The notes under the pieces were generated by a model, which was not told where the DNA came from, did not search any database, and saw only the letters and a list, made by a program, of their open reading frames with translations. Below, one piece after another: positions 18,922 to 27,400 of a DNA stretch of 29,885 bases. The stretch covers positions 1,581,781 to 1,611,665 of the forward strand of contig KV454013.1 in assembly GCA_001661245.1 (NCBI GenBank). Reading direction: 5' to 3'. Made by a program: the position numbers and the translations under genes. Source of the DNA: Pachysolen tannophilus NRRL Y-2460 (taxonomy: Eukaryota; Ascomycota; Pichiomycetes; Alaninales; Pachysolenaceae). Position 1 is the stretch's first letter, and every line of letters starts with the position of its first letter.

Positions 18922-19415
18922 NNNNNNNNNNNNNNNNNNNNNNNNNNNNNNNNNNNNNNNNNNNNNNNNNNNNNNNNNNNNNNNNNNNNNNNNNNNNNNN
19001 NNNNNNNNNNNNNNNNNNNNNNNNNNNNNNNNNNNNNNNNNNNNNNNNNNNNNNNNNNNNNNNNNNNNNNNNNNNNNNNNNNNNNNNNNNNNNNNNNNNN
19101 NNNNNNNNNNNNNNNNNNNNNNNNNNNNNNNNNNNNNNNNNNNNNNNNNNNNNNNNNNNNNNNNNNNNNNNNNNNNNNNNNNNNNNNNNNNNNNNNNNNN
19201 NNNNNNNNNNNNNNNNNNNNNNNNNNNNNNNNNNNNNNNNNNNNNNNNNNNNNNNNNNNNNNNNNNNNNNNNNNNNNNNNNNNNNNNNNNNNNNNNNNNN
19301 NNNNNNNNNNNNNNNNNNNNNNNNNNNNNNNNNNNNNNNNNNNNNNNNNNNNNNNNNNNNNNNNNNNNNNNNNNNNNNNNNNNNNNNNNNNNNNNNNNNN
19401 NNNNNNNNNNNNNNN
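18922..19415. other. Assembly gap (494 N)
   Basis: Unresolved bases. Nothing can be said of the content except that the SEC4 frame enters it and that its size is about right for the rest of SEC4. An estimated gap size could be misleading. Confidence 0.99.
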
Positions 19416-19765
19416 CTATTCTTTCCTTCTTCTCTTTTCTTTTTTTTTTTTTTTTTTTTAATATTATTATTCTTTTCTTTTTCGTTTTTTTCGTTTTTTG
19501 TTTTTATGTTTTGTTAATAACCAATTTTTTATATTATTATTATTATTATTTTTATTATTTTTTAACTATTATATAGTATATTACTATAGTTTTGTTCTTG
19601 ATAATATTTCTTACTAAGTAATTTTTTTCTTTTTTTTTTCTTTTATTTTGATCTTGAATAGTTGGTAGGATATAGAAAGCTTTTATTTTTTTTTATTCTT
19701 TTTGTATTTCTTTCTTTAAAAAAAAAGTTGAGGCAGAAGAGTAATCTATACATATGTGAATGTTA

Positions 19766-19868
19766 GCAGCATGGTTTTACCCAAGCGTCCATTAGTCAAT
19801 GACCGTTCGCAGTGTTCAGGAATATGCTGCAACGGAGCCCCTCCTATTTTCTTGAAGAAAGAAAATAG
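19766..19868 (+). ncRNA. Candidate structured RNA, two hairpins (unassigned)
   Basis: Hairpin 1 pairs GCAGCAT (19766-19772) with ATGCTGC (19824-19830) and has an inner GCG/CGC plus CATT/AATG stem, leaving an internal loop. Hairpin 2 pairs CTATTTTCTT with AAGAAAATAG around a 5-base loop (19844-19868). The stretch is GC-balanced in an AT-rich region. It has neither a clear H box nor C/D boxes, so no class is given. The strand is a guess. Confidence 0.3.
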
Positions 19869-19972
19869 AATAAACTTGGTCGAACTACAATCATTAAAAC
19901 AGAAGAAGAGAAAAAAAAAATTTTTCTTTCTTTATTCTTCAACCATAAAAATGAGAATTCAAAACCAATAAA

Positions 19973-20008
19973 GGCTCCGCATTATTTTACAATCTGTCGA
20001 CGGAGCTT
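19973..20008. other. Inverted repeat hairpin
   Basis: GCTCCG (19974-19979) pairs with CGGAGC (20001-20006), and the stem extends one G-T and one A-T pair outward. The same arm also matches CGGAGCC at 19833-19839, so an alternative long-range pairing exists with the upstream candidate RNA. Confidence 0.4.
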
Positions 20009-20116
20009 AACTCTGCCACATAACTTCTCCTCCGTAAAGAAGAAAAGCATCGTTTTCCTACTTTCCTACCGCTCAAACCGTTTTCAATTTCTTTAAAAAA
20101 AAAAAAAAAAAACAAG

Positions 20117-20248
20117 GACCAGTAGTACTTATATGAGGAAAATCGTTAATGGCTTGCTTCACGAGCGCCGATCTGCCATAGAAACCTAACAAATCTAATA
20201 TCATCCAACGAGTGAATGATATTAGCATATTCTTCCCATAGCACAGAT
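20117..20248 (+). ncRNA. Candidate H/ACA-like small RNA
   Basis: Hairpin ATGGC/GCCAT (20149-20179) with inner GGCTTGCT/AGCGCC pairing is followed at once by ATAGAA (20178-20183), which fits the ANANNA H-box rule. A second hairpin has a perfect 10-base stem CTAATATCAT/ATGATATTAG (20195-20225). ACA at 20243-20245 lies 3' of it. The order hairpin-H-hairpin-ACA is that of H/ACA snoRNAs, but the second hairpin lacks a good lower stem and I could not derive guide pockets. It could be coincidence. Confidence 0.3.
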
Positions 20249-20315
20249 TGATGATTTTTTTAAAAAAGAAAAAGAAAAAAGAAAAGAAGAATTGGGAAAC
20301 TAAATACATTTATAG

Positions 20316-20326
20316 TGAAAAATTTT
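20316..20326 (+). promoter_or_regulatory. RRPE element upstream of BMT6
   Basis: TGAAAAATTTT, an exact match to the ribosomal RNA processing element found before many yeast ribosome-biogenesis genes, 164 bases before the BMT6 start. Confidence 0.65.
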
Positions 20327-20415
20327 ATGTATTTTCGTTAATTGTACAGAAGAGGGTAAATTTTTCAAAAAGTGCAAAAAAGTGAAAAAAAAAAAACAGA
20401 AAAAATTTAAGTTCA

Positions 20416-20422
20416 CGATGAG
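20416..20422 (+). promoter_or_regulatory. PAC-like element upstream of BMT6
   Basis: CGATGAG, the core of the PAC (polymerase A and C) element, 68 bases before the BMT6 start. Together with the RRPE at 20316 this is the usual promoter pair of ribosome-biogenesis genes, and it agrees with the assigned function. Confidence 0.65.
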
Positions 20423-20489
20423 GTATTAAAGATTACATAGCTGTAATGGTATGAGATTAAGATTAAGATTAGCAGAGTATTGAGGTTGG

Positions 20490-21500
20490 ATGAGTAGTAG
20501 ACGGATAGCTAGAAGACATGCAAAGTTGGAAAGGGAGAAACAAGATGGTGGTGGAGTTGTTGATGAAGATGGGACAGAAAAGAGTAATACGAATTTAATA
20601 CCCACTAGTTCGAATTATCAATACGATGTAGATGATATTTTACGTTTATTTAAAACCTGTTTTGATCAGGTTTTATCTGATCAGCCATTATTACAAGAAA
20701 AGATACAAGCGGTAAAGAGTGATTTGTTTAATAGGGATTATATTACAGCATTTGATGATGAATCCAAGAGGTGTGCATATGTTGCTAGATGGTCACCTGC
20801 TAGAAGTTTAAGTTATTCATCTCTTTTTGCACATTTACAAAAAATTAGAAATATTTTAAGTGATTTTAATAATGAATTAGAAAATGATGATATTAACGTT
20901 GTTTGTATAGGTGGTGGAGCTGGTGCAGAACTAGTTGGTATATCTTCAGTCTTTTGCAGGTCAAGAGAAAGTTTTTCATCATCAAAGAGAAAAATTAAAA
21001 TTAGATTGATAGATATTGCAGATTGGTCTGATATTGTATTTAAAATTAGTAGTTATATTAATACCAATTGGTTATATAACGGTGATGGAGTATTTAATAC
21101 AGATTTTATTAAAACTGATGTACTTGAATTGACAAATTTATCTGAATTTTTCACTCCAGCTAAATTAATAACTTTATTATTTACAACAAATGAACTTTTC
21201 CAAGAAAATAAGAAAAAAGCTCTTTTATTTTTACAAAAATTAAACCAATTTTGTTCTAAAGGTTGTCTCTTATTAATTACAGAAAGTGCAGGATCATATT
21301 CTCATATTGAAATTGGTTCAAAAAAATTTCCCTTACAATACCTAATAGATACAATATTATGTGGTAAACCTGGTGAAATTGGAAATTGGGAGATTATAGA
21401 TGAAAATGATAGTACTTGGTATCGATTAGACAAGAATTATAATTATGATTTGAGATTGGAAAATATGCGGTTTTTTTATAGGTTATACAGGAAATTATGA
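20490..21500 (+). CDS. BMT6: 25S rRNA (uridine-N3)-methyltransferase Bmt6
   Basis: 336 aa. Bmt6 of S. cerevisiae methylates U2843 of 25S rRNA at N3 in the nucleolus using S-adenosylmethionine. Seen: a basic N-terminus (SRRIARRHAKLEREK), a conserved leader with RDYITAFD and RWSPARSLSYSSLFAHL, then methyltransferase motif I VVCIGGGAGAE (residues 138-147), followed by strands and helices of a Rossmann-type fold, LLFTTNELF, and a conserved C-terminal part with WYRLDKNYNYDLRLENMRFF. The start is the first ATG. No CTG codon is seen in the frame. PAC and RRPE sites upstream match a ribosome-biogenesis role. The assignment rests on remembered family features rather than a search. Confidence 0.85.
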   Translation: MSSRRIARRHAKLEREKQDGGGVVDEDGTEKSNTNLIPTSSNYQYDVDDILRLFKTCFDQVLSDQPLLQEKIQAVKSDLFNRDYITAFDDESKRCAYVARWSPARSLSYSSLFAHLQKIRNILSDFNNELENDDINVVCIGGGAGAELVGISSVFCRSRESFSSSKRKIKIRLIDIADWSDIVFKISSYINTNWLYNGDGVFNTDFIKTDVLELTNLSEFFTPAKLITLLFTTNELFQENKKKALLFLQKLNQFCSKGCLLLITESAGSYSHIEIGSKKFPLQYLIDTILCGKPGEIGNWEIIDENDSTWYRLDKNYNYDLRLENMRFFYRLYRKL

Positions 21501-21605
21501 ATAAAATTCAAATTATGGGTTCTATCTCTCTTTCTCTATTACTACTTTCTTACTTTCTGAACTTTTTCTTTTTAACTAAGCCAACTAACTAATTTAATTT
21601 TCGCG

Positions 21606-21680
21606 TTTAATCCAATGCATCGATAGATGCGTATGATCAATGCGATGGGGTTTTATTAAAAACTGGATGCAGGGATTAAA
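21606..21680. other. 75-base imperfect hairpin
   Basis: Outer stem TTTAATCC (21606-21613) pairs with GGATTAAA (21673-21680). After two unpaired bases on one side and one on the other, TGCATC (21616-21621) pairs with GATGCA (21666-21671). The first arm can also fold locally as GCATC-GATA-GATGC. About 105 bases past the BMT6 stop; it could sit in the 3' untranslated region or be a separate RNA. Confidence 0.5.
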
Positions 21681-21756
21681 ATAGACAGCAAATAAAGGAA
21701 AGGAACGAAAATTGTAAAAATAGATAAATTACTAGTTAAACAAGCTGGAAAACTTA

Positions 21757-21933
21757 TCCAGCCGGGAATTCAACAAACTAGCCGAGAAACCAGCCAACCA
21801 GCCAGTCCGAAAACTAGCTAACCCGCCTGCCAGGCCTGCCTTCTTTGCGGCTCAGGTGGGAAACATTTTTTTCTTTCTCTTTTTTTCCTCGGCCAGCCAC
21901 CACTCCCTCGTTCCCTCGCTCCCTGCAGATTGC
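21757..21933. repeat. GC-rich intergenic island 4
   Basis: Repeated AGCC and CAGCC units (for example 21780-21805), ACCCGCCTG at 21821-21829 (inverse of CAGGCGGGT in island 3), a CCTGCC repeat, and a CTCCCTCG/TTCCCTCG repeat near 21901-21925. No ORF or RNA signature. Confidence 0.55.
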
Positions 21934-22468
21934 ATAAGGAGAAGGAAGAAAGAAAAAAAAACAGACATTCCATATAAACTAATAACTCAAATTCTTTTTG
22001 GTGTTTAATAAAATAGAGTTAATCTTATTAATTTATTTTTAGAACAAATAAAAATTTAAAAAATTATTCACCAATCAACTCTCTATGTAAGTAATTAAAT
22101 CGACATTTTTAGGCAGATCCATGTAAGTAAAAACAGGTTCTTGAAACACAATGTTTTTATATTTCCTAAACTAGTTAAACGGGACATGTTGGAAATCGTG
22201 TCAGAAAGTGAAAAAAAGAAAAAATAACGATTAATAAAAAGGTATTGAATGCGAGGGACATCAAATACATTAAAGACATTAAAGGTTTATAATACAAAAT
22301 GTGCAGAAGATGTGCATATAGATACTCGCTTGAAGTAGTTTTAACTTTAACTCATAGCCTTTGGAAAAAAAAAAATGAAAAAACTTTTTTTTATTTCTTT
22401 GTAGTTTTAAAGAACTAACGCGACTAGATTTTAAAGTTAATCAAAAAAATTATGTGATTTACAATATA

Positions 22469-22675
22469 ATGTCATTAGGCGTTAGATTTCTTAATTTATT
22501 TTATTATTTTTTTTTTATTATTTTAGTTTCAGTTTTGGCGTTCTCGGCATTTTTGCTTGCTTTTACCTTTGATTTGATTCTATTTATATTTTTAGTAAAA
22601 AAAAAAAGTGGTTGGTTTTTGGAAAAAATAAGAGATGAGAATAATGAAATAAATAGAAGAGTTTTCCTCCTCTAA
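22469..22675 (+). CDS. Possible small membrane protein, unknown
   Basis: 68 codons from the first ATG. The first two thirds are almost all hydrophobic (LFYYFFFIILVSVLAF then FDLILFIFLV), with room for one or two membrane segments, followed by a charged tail with KKKSGWFLEKIRDENNEIN. I recognise no family. T-rich DNA easily gives such frames by chance, but the charged tail is more protein-like than the other T-tract frames here. It sits 147 bases before the next gene, so it would need its own terminator within that short space. Confidence 0.3.
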   Translation: MSLGVRFLNLFYYFFFIILVSVLAFSAFLLAFTFDLILFIFLVKKKSGWFLEKIRDENNEINRRVFLL

Positions 22676-22822
22676 GATTGTAATCTGTATTAATAAATTT
22701 AATTATTCATTAATTATAATTAAGCTTTTATTATTTTTTTCTTCTTTCCAAGCGTAAAAAGAAAATTATTAGTTCATCATTATCATAGATATTTATTCGC
22801 ATTCACTTCATAATATATAATC

Positions 22823-23134
22823 ATGTCATCAAGTCTTGTAACTGATCTTACAGTATCCAGTGGTGGGTTAACCGCAGCTGCTTCAAGTGCTCTCACAACA
22901 GCTTCACTTGTTCTTAACTCAAATGTTCTTGCTTCATCCGTTGCTGCAACTTCAACTTCATCTACATCTGCTACTTCATCCGGTTCAGGTTCTTCAAGTT
23001 CTGCTACTGCTTCTTCAGGTGCTGAAAGATTGAGTGCTCCATTAGGTTCAGCTCAAACTCCAAAATATAAATATGCTCTTTTATTTGGAGGTTTATTAGG
23101 TTTTGCTTTTGCTTTAGGTGGTGGTTCGATCTAA
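22823..23134 (+). CDS. Ser/Ala/Thr-rich protein with C-terminal membrane segment
   Basis: 103 aa, first ATG. Residues 1-80 are Ser, Ala and Thr with no charged or bulky cluster and no typical signal peptide. Residues about 83-99 (YALLFGGLLGFAFAL) form one hydrophobic segment with a glycine zipper, preceded by KYK and followed by GGGSI. This is the layout of a tail-anchored protein, or of a small protein spanning a mitochondrial or ER membrane. Codon use (TCA, TCT, GCT, CTT; no CTG) is not repeat-driven, which supports a real gene. I do not recognise it. It converges with MRPS16. Confidence 0.7.
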   Translation: MSSSLVTDLTVSSGGLTAAASSALTTASLVLNSNVLASSVAATSTSSTSATSSGSGSSSSATASSGAERLSAPLGSAQTPKYKYALLFGGLLGFAFALGGGSI

Positions 23135-23455
23135 TCTTTTTTAAAATGAAAAAATTATAAAACTTTTTTTTTTTGATTTTTGATTTTTCTTCCTCTTATA
23201 TGCTTTTTTTCCTTTCTTTTCCTCTATTATTCTACATTTCACATTTAAATTTTTCATGTTTTTTTTTCTTTTCTCTTTATATATATAAAATGTATATTAT
23301 CATAACTGAAAAATATATGATTGAATGAAACTGGTTTTAATTTCAAAAAGTAATTGATTAATTAATTATATTTATTAATAATAATAATCTCTATCTATAT
23401 ACAATATTTATAATTATAAATTTAATTATAAATAATATTGTTTTTCATCTTATTA
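23135..23455. other. Convergent 3' region, small gene / MRPS16
   Basis: AT-rich with T tracts and AAT/TAT-rich sequence that would carry polyadenylation signals for both genes. Nothing else is seen. Confidence 0.65.
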
Positions 23456-23818
23456 TTAAAGATCTCTCTTTGGGTTTACAATTTCTCTTATTGGTATTTT
23501 TGGTCCAACAGTTGGAGATGGCCATTCCATATTTAAAATTCCAGCTTTTTTAAACAATTTCACTATTGGAGGTGTTGGCTGAGCACCAACACCTAACCAA
23601 TACTTTGATCTATCAAAATCTAATTTAACATCTTTTGATGGTTTTTCACCTAATGCAATTTGTTCTGGACTAACAGGTTGTGGTATTGGATTATACGTTC
23701 CTATAACTTCAATCGGTTTTTTATCCCTTCCTGATTTCGCCTTAGCAACAACAATATTATACACAGGCAGGTGCTTTCTTCCAAACCTGGCTAACCTAAT
23801 CCTTACGATTCCCTTCAT
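23456..23818 (-). CDS. MRPS16: Mitochondrial small-subunit ribosomal protein bS16m
   Basis: 120 aa, part of the mitochondrial 30S-like subunit. Seen: [15 protein letters not shown] and [10 protein letters not shown], typical of bS16; [15 protein letters not shown]; and [29 protein letters not shown], which contains the family's W-L/I-GVGAQP signature. Length matches the fungal family, and the N-terminus serves directly as leader. Start is the only upstream ATG. Codon 17 is CTG at a position that, as I recall, is Ser in the S. cerevisiae protein (RKNSPVYN), which supports Ser decoding. Divergent from RRP12, with 648 bases between starts. Confidence 0.97.
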   Translation of the reverse strand: MKGIVRIRLARFGRKHLPVYNIVVAKAKSGRDKKPIEVIGTYNPIPQPVSPEQIALGEKPSKDVKLDFDRSKYWLGVGAQPTPPIVKLFKKAGILNMEWPSPTVGPKIPIREIVNPKRDL

Positions 23819-23964
23819 GACCTTAAAACTATACCCAACTGTAAATAATGAACAACTTATATATATATATATATAATTAATTAATTGTTTGAAAACTTTT
23901 TTATATGTTCTTCAAAGAAATTGGTTCATGATATGACCCAAAGTGTTACATAACTGGTCCAAAA

Positions 23965-23980
23965 TTTCCTAATTCGGAAA
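23965..23980. promoter_or_regulatory. Mcm1-type site A (full palindrome)
   Basis: TTTCCTAATTCGGAAA matches the yeast Mcm1 P-box consensus CCYWWWNNRG with flanking TTT and AAA, palindromic over all 16 bases except the centre. 147 bases from the MRPS16 start. Confidence 0.65.
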
Positions 23981-24140
23981 TGTCAAGTACAGTCGACTTC
24001 CTCAAGTAGAAACTATTTTAAACAAAATTCCTTATTTAAGTAATATTTACTGTTTCCGGGAATACTTTAACCATTTTTAGTTACTTTTGAATTTCAATTT
24101 TTAGTTTTAATTACTCTTTTCGGAACTGCCTCATTTGGTA

Positions 24141-24156
24141 CTTCCGTTTTAGGAAT
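24141..24156. promoter_or_regulatory. Mcm1-type site B
   Basis: CTTCCGTTTTAGGAAT; the reverse strand gives CCTAAAACGG, which fits CCYWWWNNRG. Same TTCC-6-GGAA spacing as site A. Confidence 0.5.
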
Positions 24157-24170
24157 CCTCTAACTTTTAA

Positions 24171-24186
24171 CTACCTAATAAGGAAG
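24171..24186. promoter_or_regulatory. Mcm1-type site C
   Basis: CTACCTAATAAGGAAG; core CCTAATAAGG fits the Mcm1 consensus and the TACC half matches early-cell-cycle-box variants. Confidence 0.55.
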
Positions 24187-24197
24187 TAGTAATAGTA

Positions 24198-24213
24198 TTT
24201 CCTAATTTGGAGC
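24198..24213. promoter_or_regulatory. Mcm1-type site D, abutting PAC
   Basis: TTTCCTAATTTGGAGC; core CCTAATTTGG fits the consensus. Its end overlaps the minus-strand PAC core at 24211-24220 by three bases, so the two factors might compete or cooperate. Confidence 0.55.
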
Positions 24214-24220
24214 TCATCTC
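24211..24220 (-). promoter_or_regulatory. PAC element upstream of RRP12
   Basis: The minus strand reads GAGATGAGCT, matching the second half of the yeast PAC consensus, about 250 bases before the RRP12 start. Confidence 0.6.
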
Positions 24221-24264
24221 TTTAAAAAAAAAAATTTTTTTTTTAATTTTTTTTTTTTTACAGC

Positions 24265-24275
24265 TGAAAAATTTT
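24265..24275 (+). promoter_or_regulatory. RRPE element upstream of RRP12
   Basis: TGAAAAATTTT, an exact RRPE match, 192 bases before the RRP12 start and 45 bases from the PAC site. This is the common PAC-RRPE order of ribosome-biogenesis promoters. Confidence 0.65.
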
Positions 24276-24466
24276 TTTAATCTCCTAGTTAGAAAGAAAG
24301 AAGAGGTATTAAAGATATTAAAGATATATAGATAATAGATTTATTCAAGATTTTTAAGATATATATAGTCTGAGGGTTTTGAGACTAAAAAGGGTTTTTT
24401 CTTTGTCTTTATTTCTAGAAGAAGAAGATTTATCAGTTGAGGTTGTGTTTAGTTTAGTTTGGTAGA

Positions 24467-27400
24467 ATGTCTTCTGAAGTTGGTGTTACGGCTTTGTTGG
24501 ATGAGCGCTTGGATGAAAAATTAAAAGGAATCAGACTCCAGATCAATTCAAAATTGGATAATCAAAAACAGTTGGCTTTGATTCTTTCAGTGGTGGATGA
24601 TAATATTCAAGAACAAAAAAATAAAAAGACTACAATCACGTATTTACTTTCATTTTTGGCACTTTTAGAACAATCAATCAATAATGAAAATATAAATTTT
24701 CAATTATTAACTTCAGTTACTTATTTTCTTGATTTACTTTTACCATTTACACCAAGACAACTTTTAAAATCAAAATATAGTGATATCTTAACAAGGATTG
24801 CTCCAGTGATAACAAATGAAAATGCAGATGCTCCATTATTGAAATCAACTATTGGTTGTTTAGAAACTTTATTGTTACTGCAAGATTATACCAGTTGGGT
24901 AAATACTGATTCTTTTAATATTTCACCTAAAAGAGGTTTAATGGGATTATTGGAAATCTCTTTAGATATAAGACCAAAAGTTAGAAAGAGAGCTCAAGAA
25001 GCTGTTGGAAAGATATTGAGTAATCCACCAGCTAGTCCTTCATCAGAACATGTTTGTTCAAATATGTGTGCAGATTTTGCTTTAAAATCAATAATTAAAT
25101 TATTATCTCAAAAGCAAAATAATAAAAAACAAGATATTAAAGATTTAAACTCTAAAATTATTCATAATTTGCAATTAATAAATACTATAACAATGGCAGG
25201 TTCATGGCCTCAACAAAAAATTGAATCCTTATGTGATTTATTATTAGAAATTTCAAAAACAAATGATCAATTTTTAGTTTCTTCATCTTTTAATTGTTTT
25301 GAAAGTTTATTCCAATCAATGACAAATGAATTAGAAAATGATAAATTTTTAAAAGTTTTGGATATTATATTTGATTTAAAACCTTCAATTGATGATTCAA
25401 ATTTATCTGCATCTTGGTTAGCTGTAATTGCAAAAGCTGTTATTGCTTATTCTAAGATTGAACCTTTAAATTGTTTACTGAAAATTCCAAAAATTTTAAA
25501 TGTTTTAAAAGATTTTTTTAAATCAGAAATTAAAAATATTAACATTAGTGTATCACAATGCTTTATTGCTCTTATATCTGATGGAATTAATGATAATTAT
25601 TTACTTTTACCTCCTAAAGTTAAAACAGAAATTTATGAACAAGTTGATGATATTATAACTGAAATCTCAAAAATTTTCAATAATGATTTGTTATCTTTTC
25701 AATATTCTCATTGTTTTAAAGAAATATTAGAAGTCTTGGTTGTAATATTTAAAAAATTTCAAAATAGGGCAAACCCAGATTTTATTAAATCTCTAGAAAT
25801 TGTTGGAGAATGGAGATCAAATGAATCTTCAAATTTTGAATACAGAGAAGAAGCAGAAAATGTTATTGGAGCTGCTATTAGCGGTTTAGGACCTGATACA
25901 GTTTTAAGCACTATACCTTTAAATTTAGATAAAACCATTGGTGGAAGAGCTTGGTTATTACCATTGCTTAGAGATAATATTTCAAATTCTGAATTGTCAA
26001 TTTTCAAAAAACAATTCATACCATTATTGAAATTTTATGAGGAAAGAATATCCAATACACCAGAGAAAAATACTGTAATTTTGAAAATTTTTGAAACAAT
26101 TGTTCAACAAATATGGTCATTATTACCAAAATTTTGTTATATACCAAAAGATTTAGAAAAATCTTTTGATAATGAATTTTGTTCCTTTTTAGCTGATAAT
26201 TTATATTCGGATACTTCATTAAGAGTTGTTATCTGTCATGCATTGAAAAATGTTGTTGAATCGAATTTAAATTATGTTAATGGCTTGGAACATCTTAACG
26301 ATGTAATTTTCCAACAACAATTTCCTATGGCAAAAGCTGAAAATTCAATCAAATATTTAAAGACCCAAGCTTCAAATATCTTGAGTGTTTTGATGAATGT
26401 TTTCACATCAACCCAACCGGAGCAAAGAGGTTACATTATTGAAACAATTGACGTATATTTGCAAATTATTTCTAAAGAAGAATTAGAAGAAAATTTTAAC
26501 AAATTATGTGGACATTTAAATAATGCTTTAATTCAAGAAAGTAATAAAGAAACTTCTAATAATAATGCTAATAATAAGCAGCAACAAAAATCAGACACGT
26601 CAAAGTTAAGTGTTACGTTAATGGATTTGATAGTTACAATGGCAAAATATCTTCCTGAATCGTCTTACGTTCCTCTTTTCGGTGTTTTCAATACTACTGT
26701 TTCAAATAAAGATGCTTTGATCCAAAAAAGAGCATATAGAATTATATCAAAATTGAGTGAAAGTGAAGAAGGGAAAAATGCTATTTTGAAATATATCAGC
26801 AATATTGAGGAAATACTTATTCAATCAGCAGATACTTGTTTATCCTCATCAAAAGCTTCAAGATTATCTTGTATTTTAACTATTGTGAGATTAATGCCTT
26901 TAACTGATTTGTATTTGATTCCATGTTTAATCAGTGAAATTATTTTATCAACAAAGGATGTTAATGAGAAGACTAGAAATCTATCCTACGAAGTAATAAT
27001 AGCTATGGCATACAAGATGTCTGAAGAAGGTGGTATTATTGATAATTCAAAGATTCCAGGTTTGGAATCTTTACCACCAGCTAACTCTTCATTACAGAAA
27101 TTTTTTGAAATTTGTTCTCCAGGTTTAGCCGGTTCAACTCCCCATATGATCAGTGCAACGATAACATGTTTTAGTTGTTTGTTTTATGAATTCCATTCAA
27201 AGATGGATGACGAGCATTTACTTGAGATGTATAAACTTATTGAGTTATTCTTGACGCAGAAAAATAGGGAAATTGTTAAATCTGCTATTGGATTTGTAAA
27301 AGTTGCCATATTGTCTTTACCTGAACAAATGATAGTTGATAATATAAAAGATTTATTATCAAAATTGATGGTTTGGTCGCATGAACATAAGGGTCATTTC

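Larger units (their letters stand above)
19416..20489. other. Intergenic SEC4 3' side to BMT6 promoter, with RNA-like hairpins
   Basis: The first 300 bases are T-rich, as expected of a 3' untranslated region. From about 19750 to 20260 the composition becomes more balanced and several perfect inverted repeats appear (described separately); a non-coding RNA gene is plausible. The last 180 bases hold RRPE and PAC-like sites for BMT6. A 71-codon open frame at 19756-19971 overlaps the hairpins and looks accidental. Confidence 0.6.
21501..22468. other. Intergenic BMT6 to small ORF
   Basis: Contains a T-rich BMT6 3' end, a strong imperfect hairpin (21606-21680), GC island 4 (21757-21933) and then AT-rich sequence. 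ATGTAAGTAA occurs twice, at 22085-22094 and 22121-22130. No gene can be supported. Confidence 0.6.
23819..24466. other. Divergent promoter MRPS16 / RRP12
   Basis: Rich in regulatory-looking sequence: four Mcm1-type palindromes between 23965 and 24213, a PAC core on the minus strand (24211-24220), an RRPE (24265-24275), and the 14-base motif shared with BMT6 (24303-24316). The layout suggests the Mcm1-type sites may act on both genes. Confidence 0.6.

Noticed and set aside
19756-19971. 71-codon plus-strand frame
   Set aside because: Overlaps strong hairpins, has no family resemblance and ends in A/T tracts; RNA structure explains the stretch better.
22085-22130. Two ATGTAAGTAA copies resembling 5' splice sites
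   Set aside because: No matching branch point and acceptor with flanking coding sequence could be found.
23997-24012. Further Mcm1-like site CTTCCTCAAGTAGAAA
   Set aside because: Has the spacing but breaks the required W positions of the core and one GG base.
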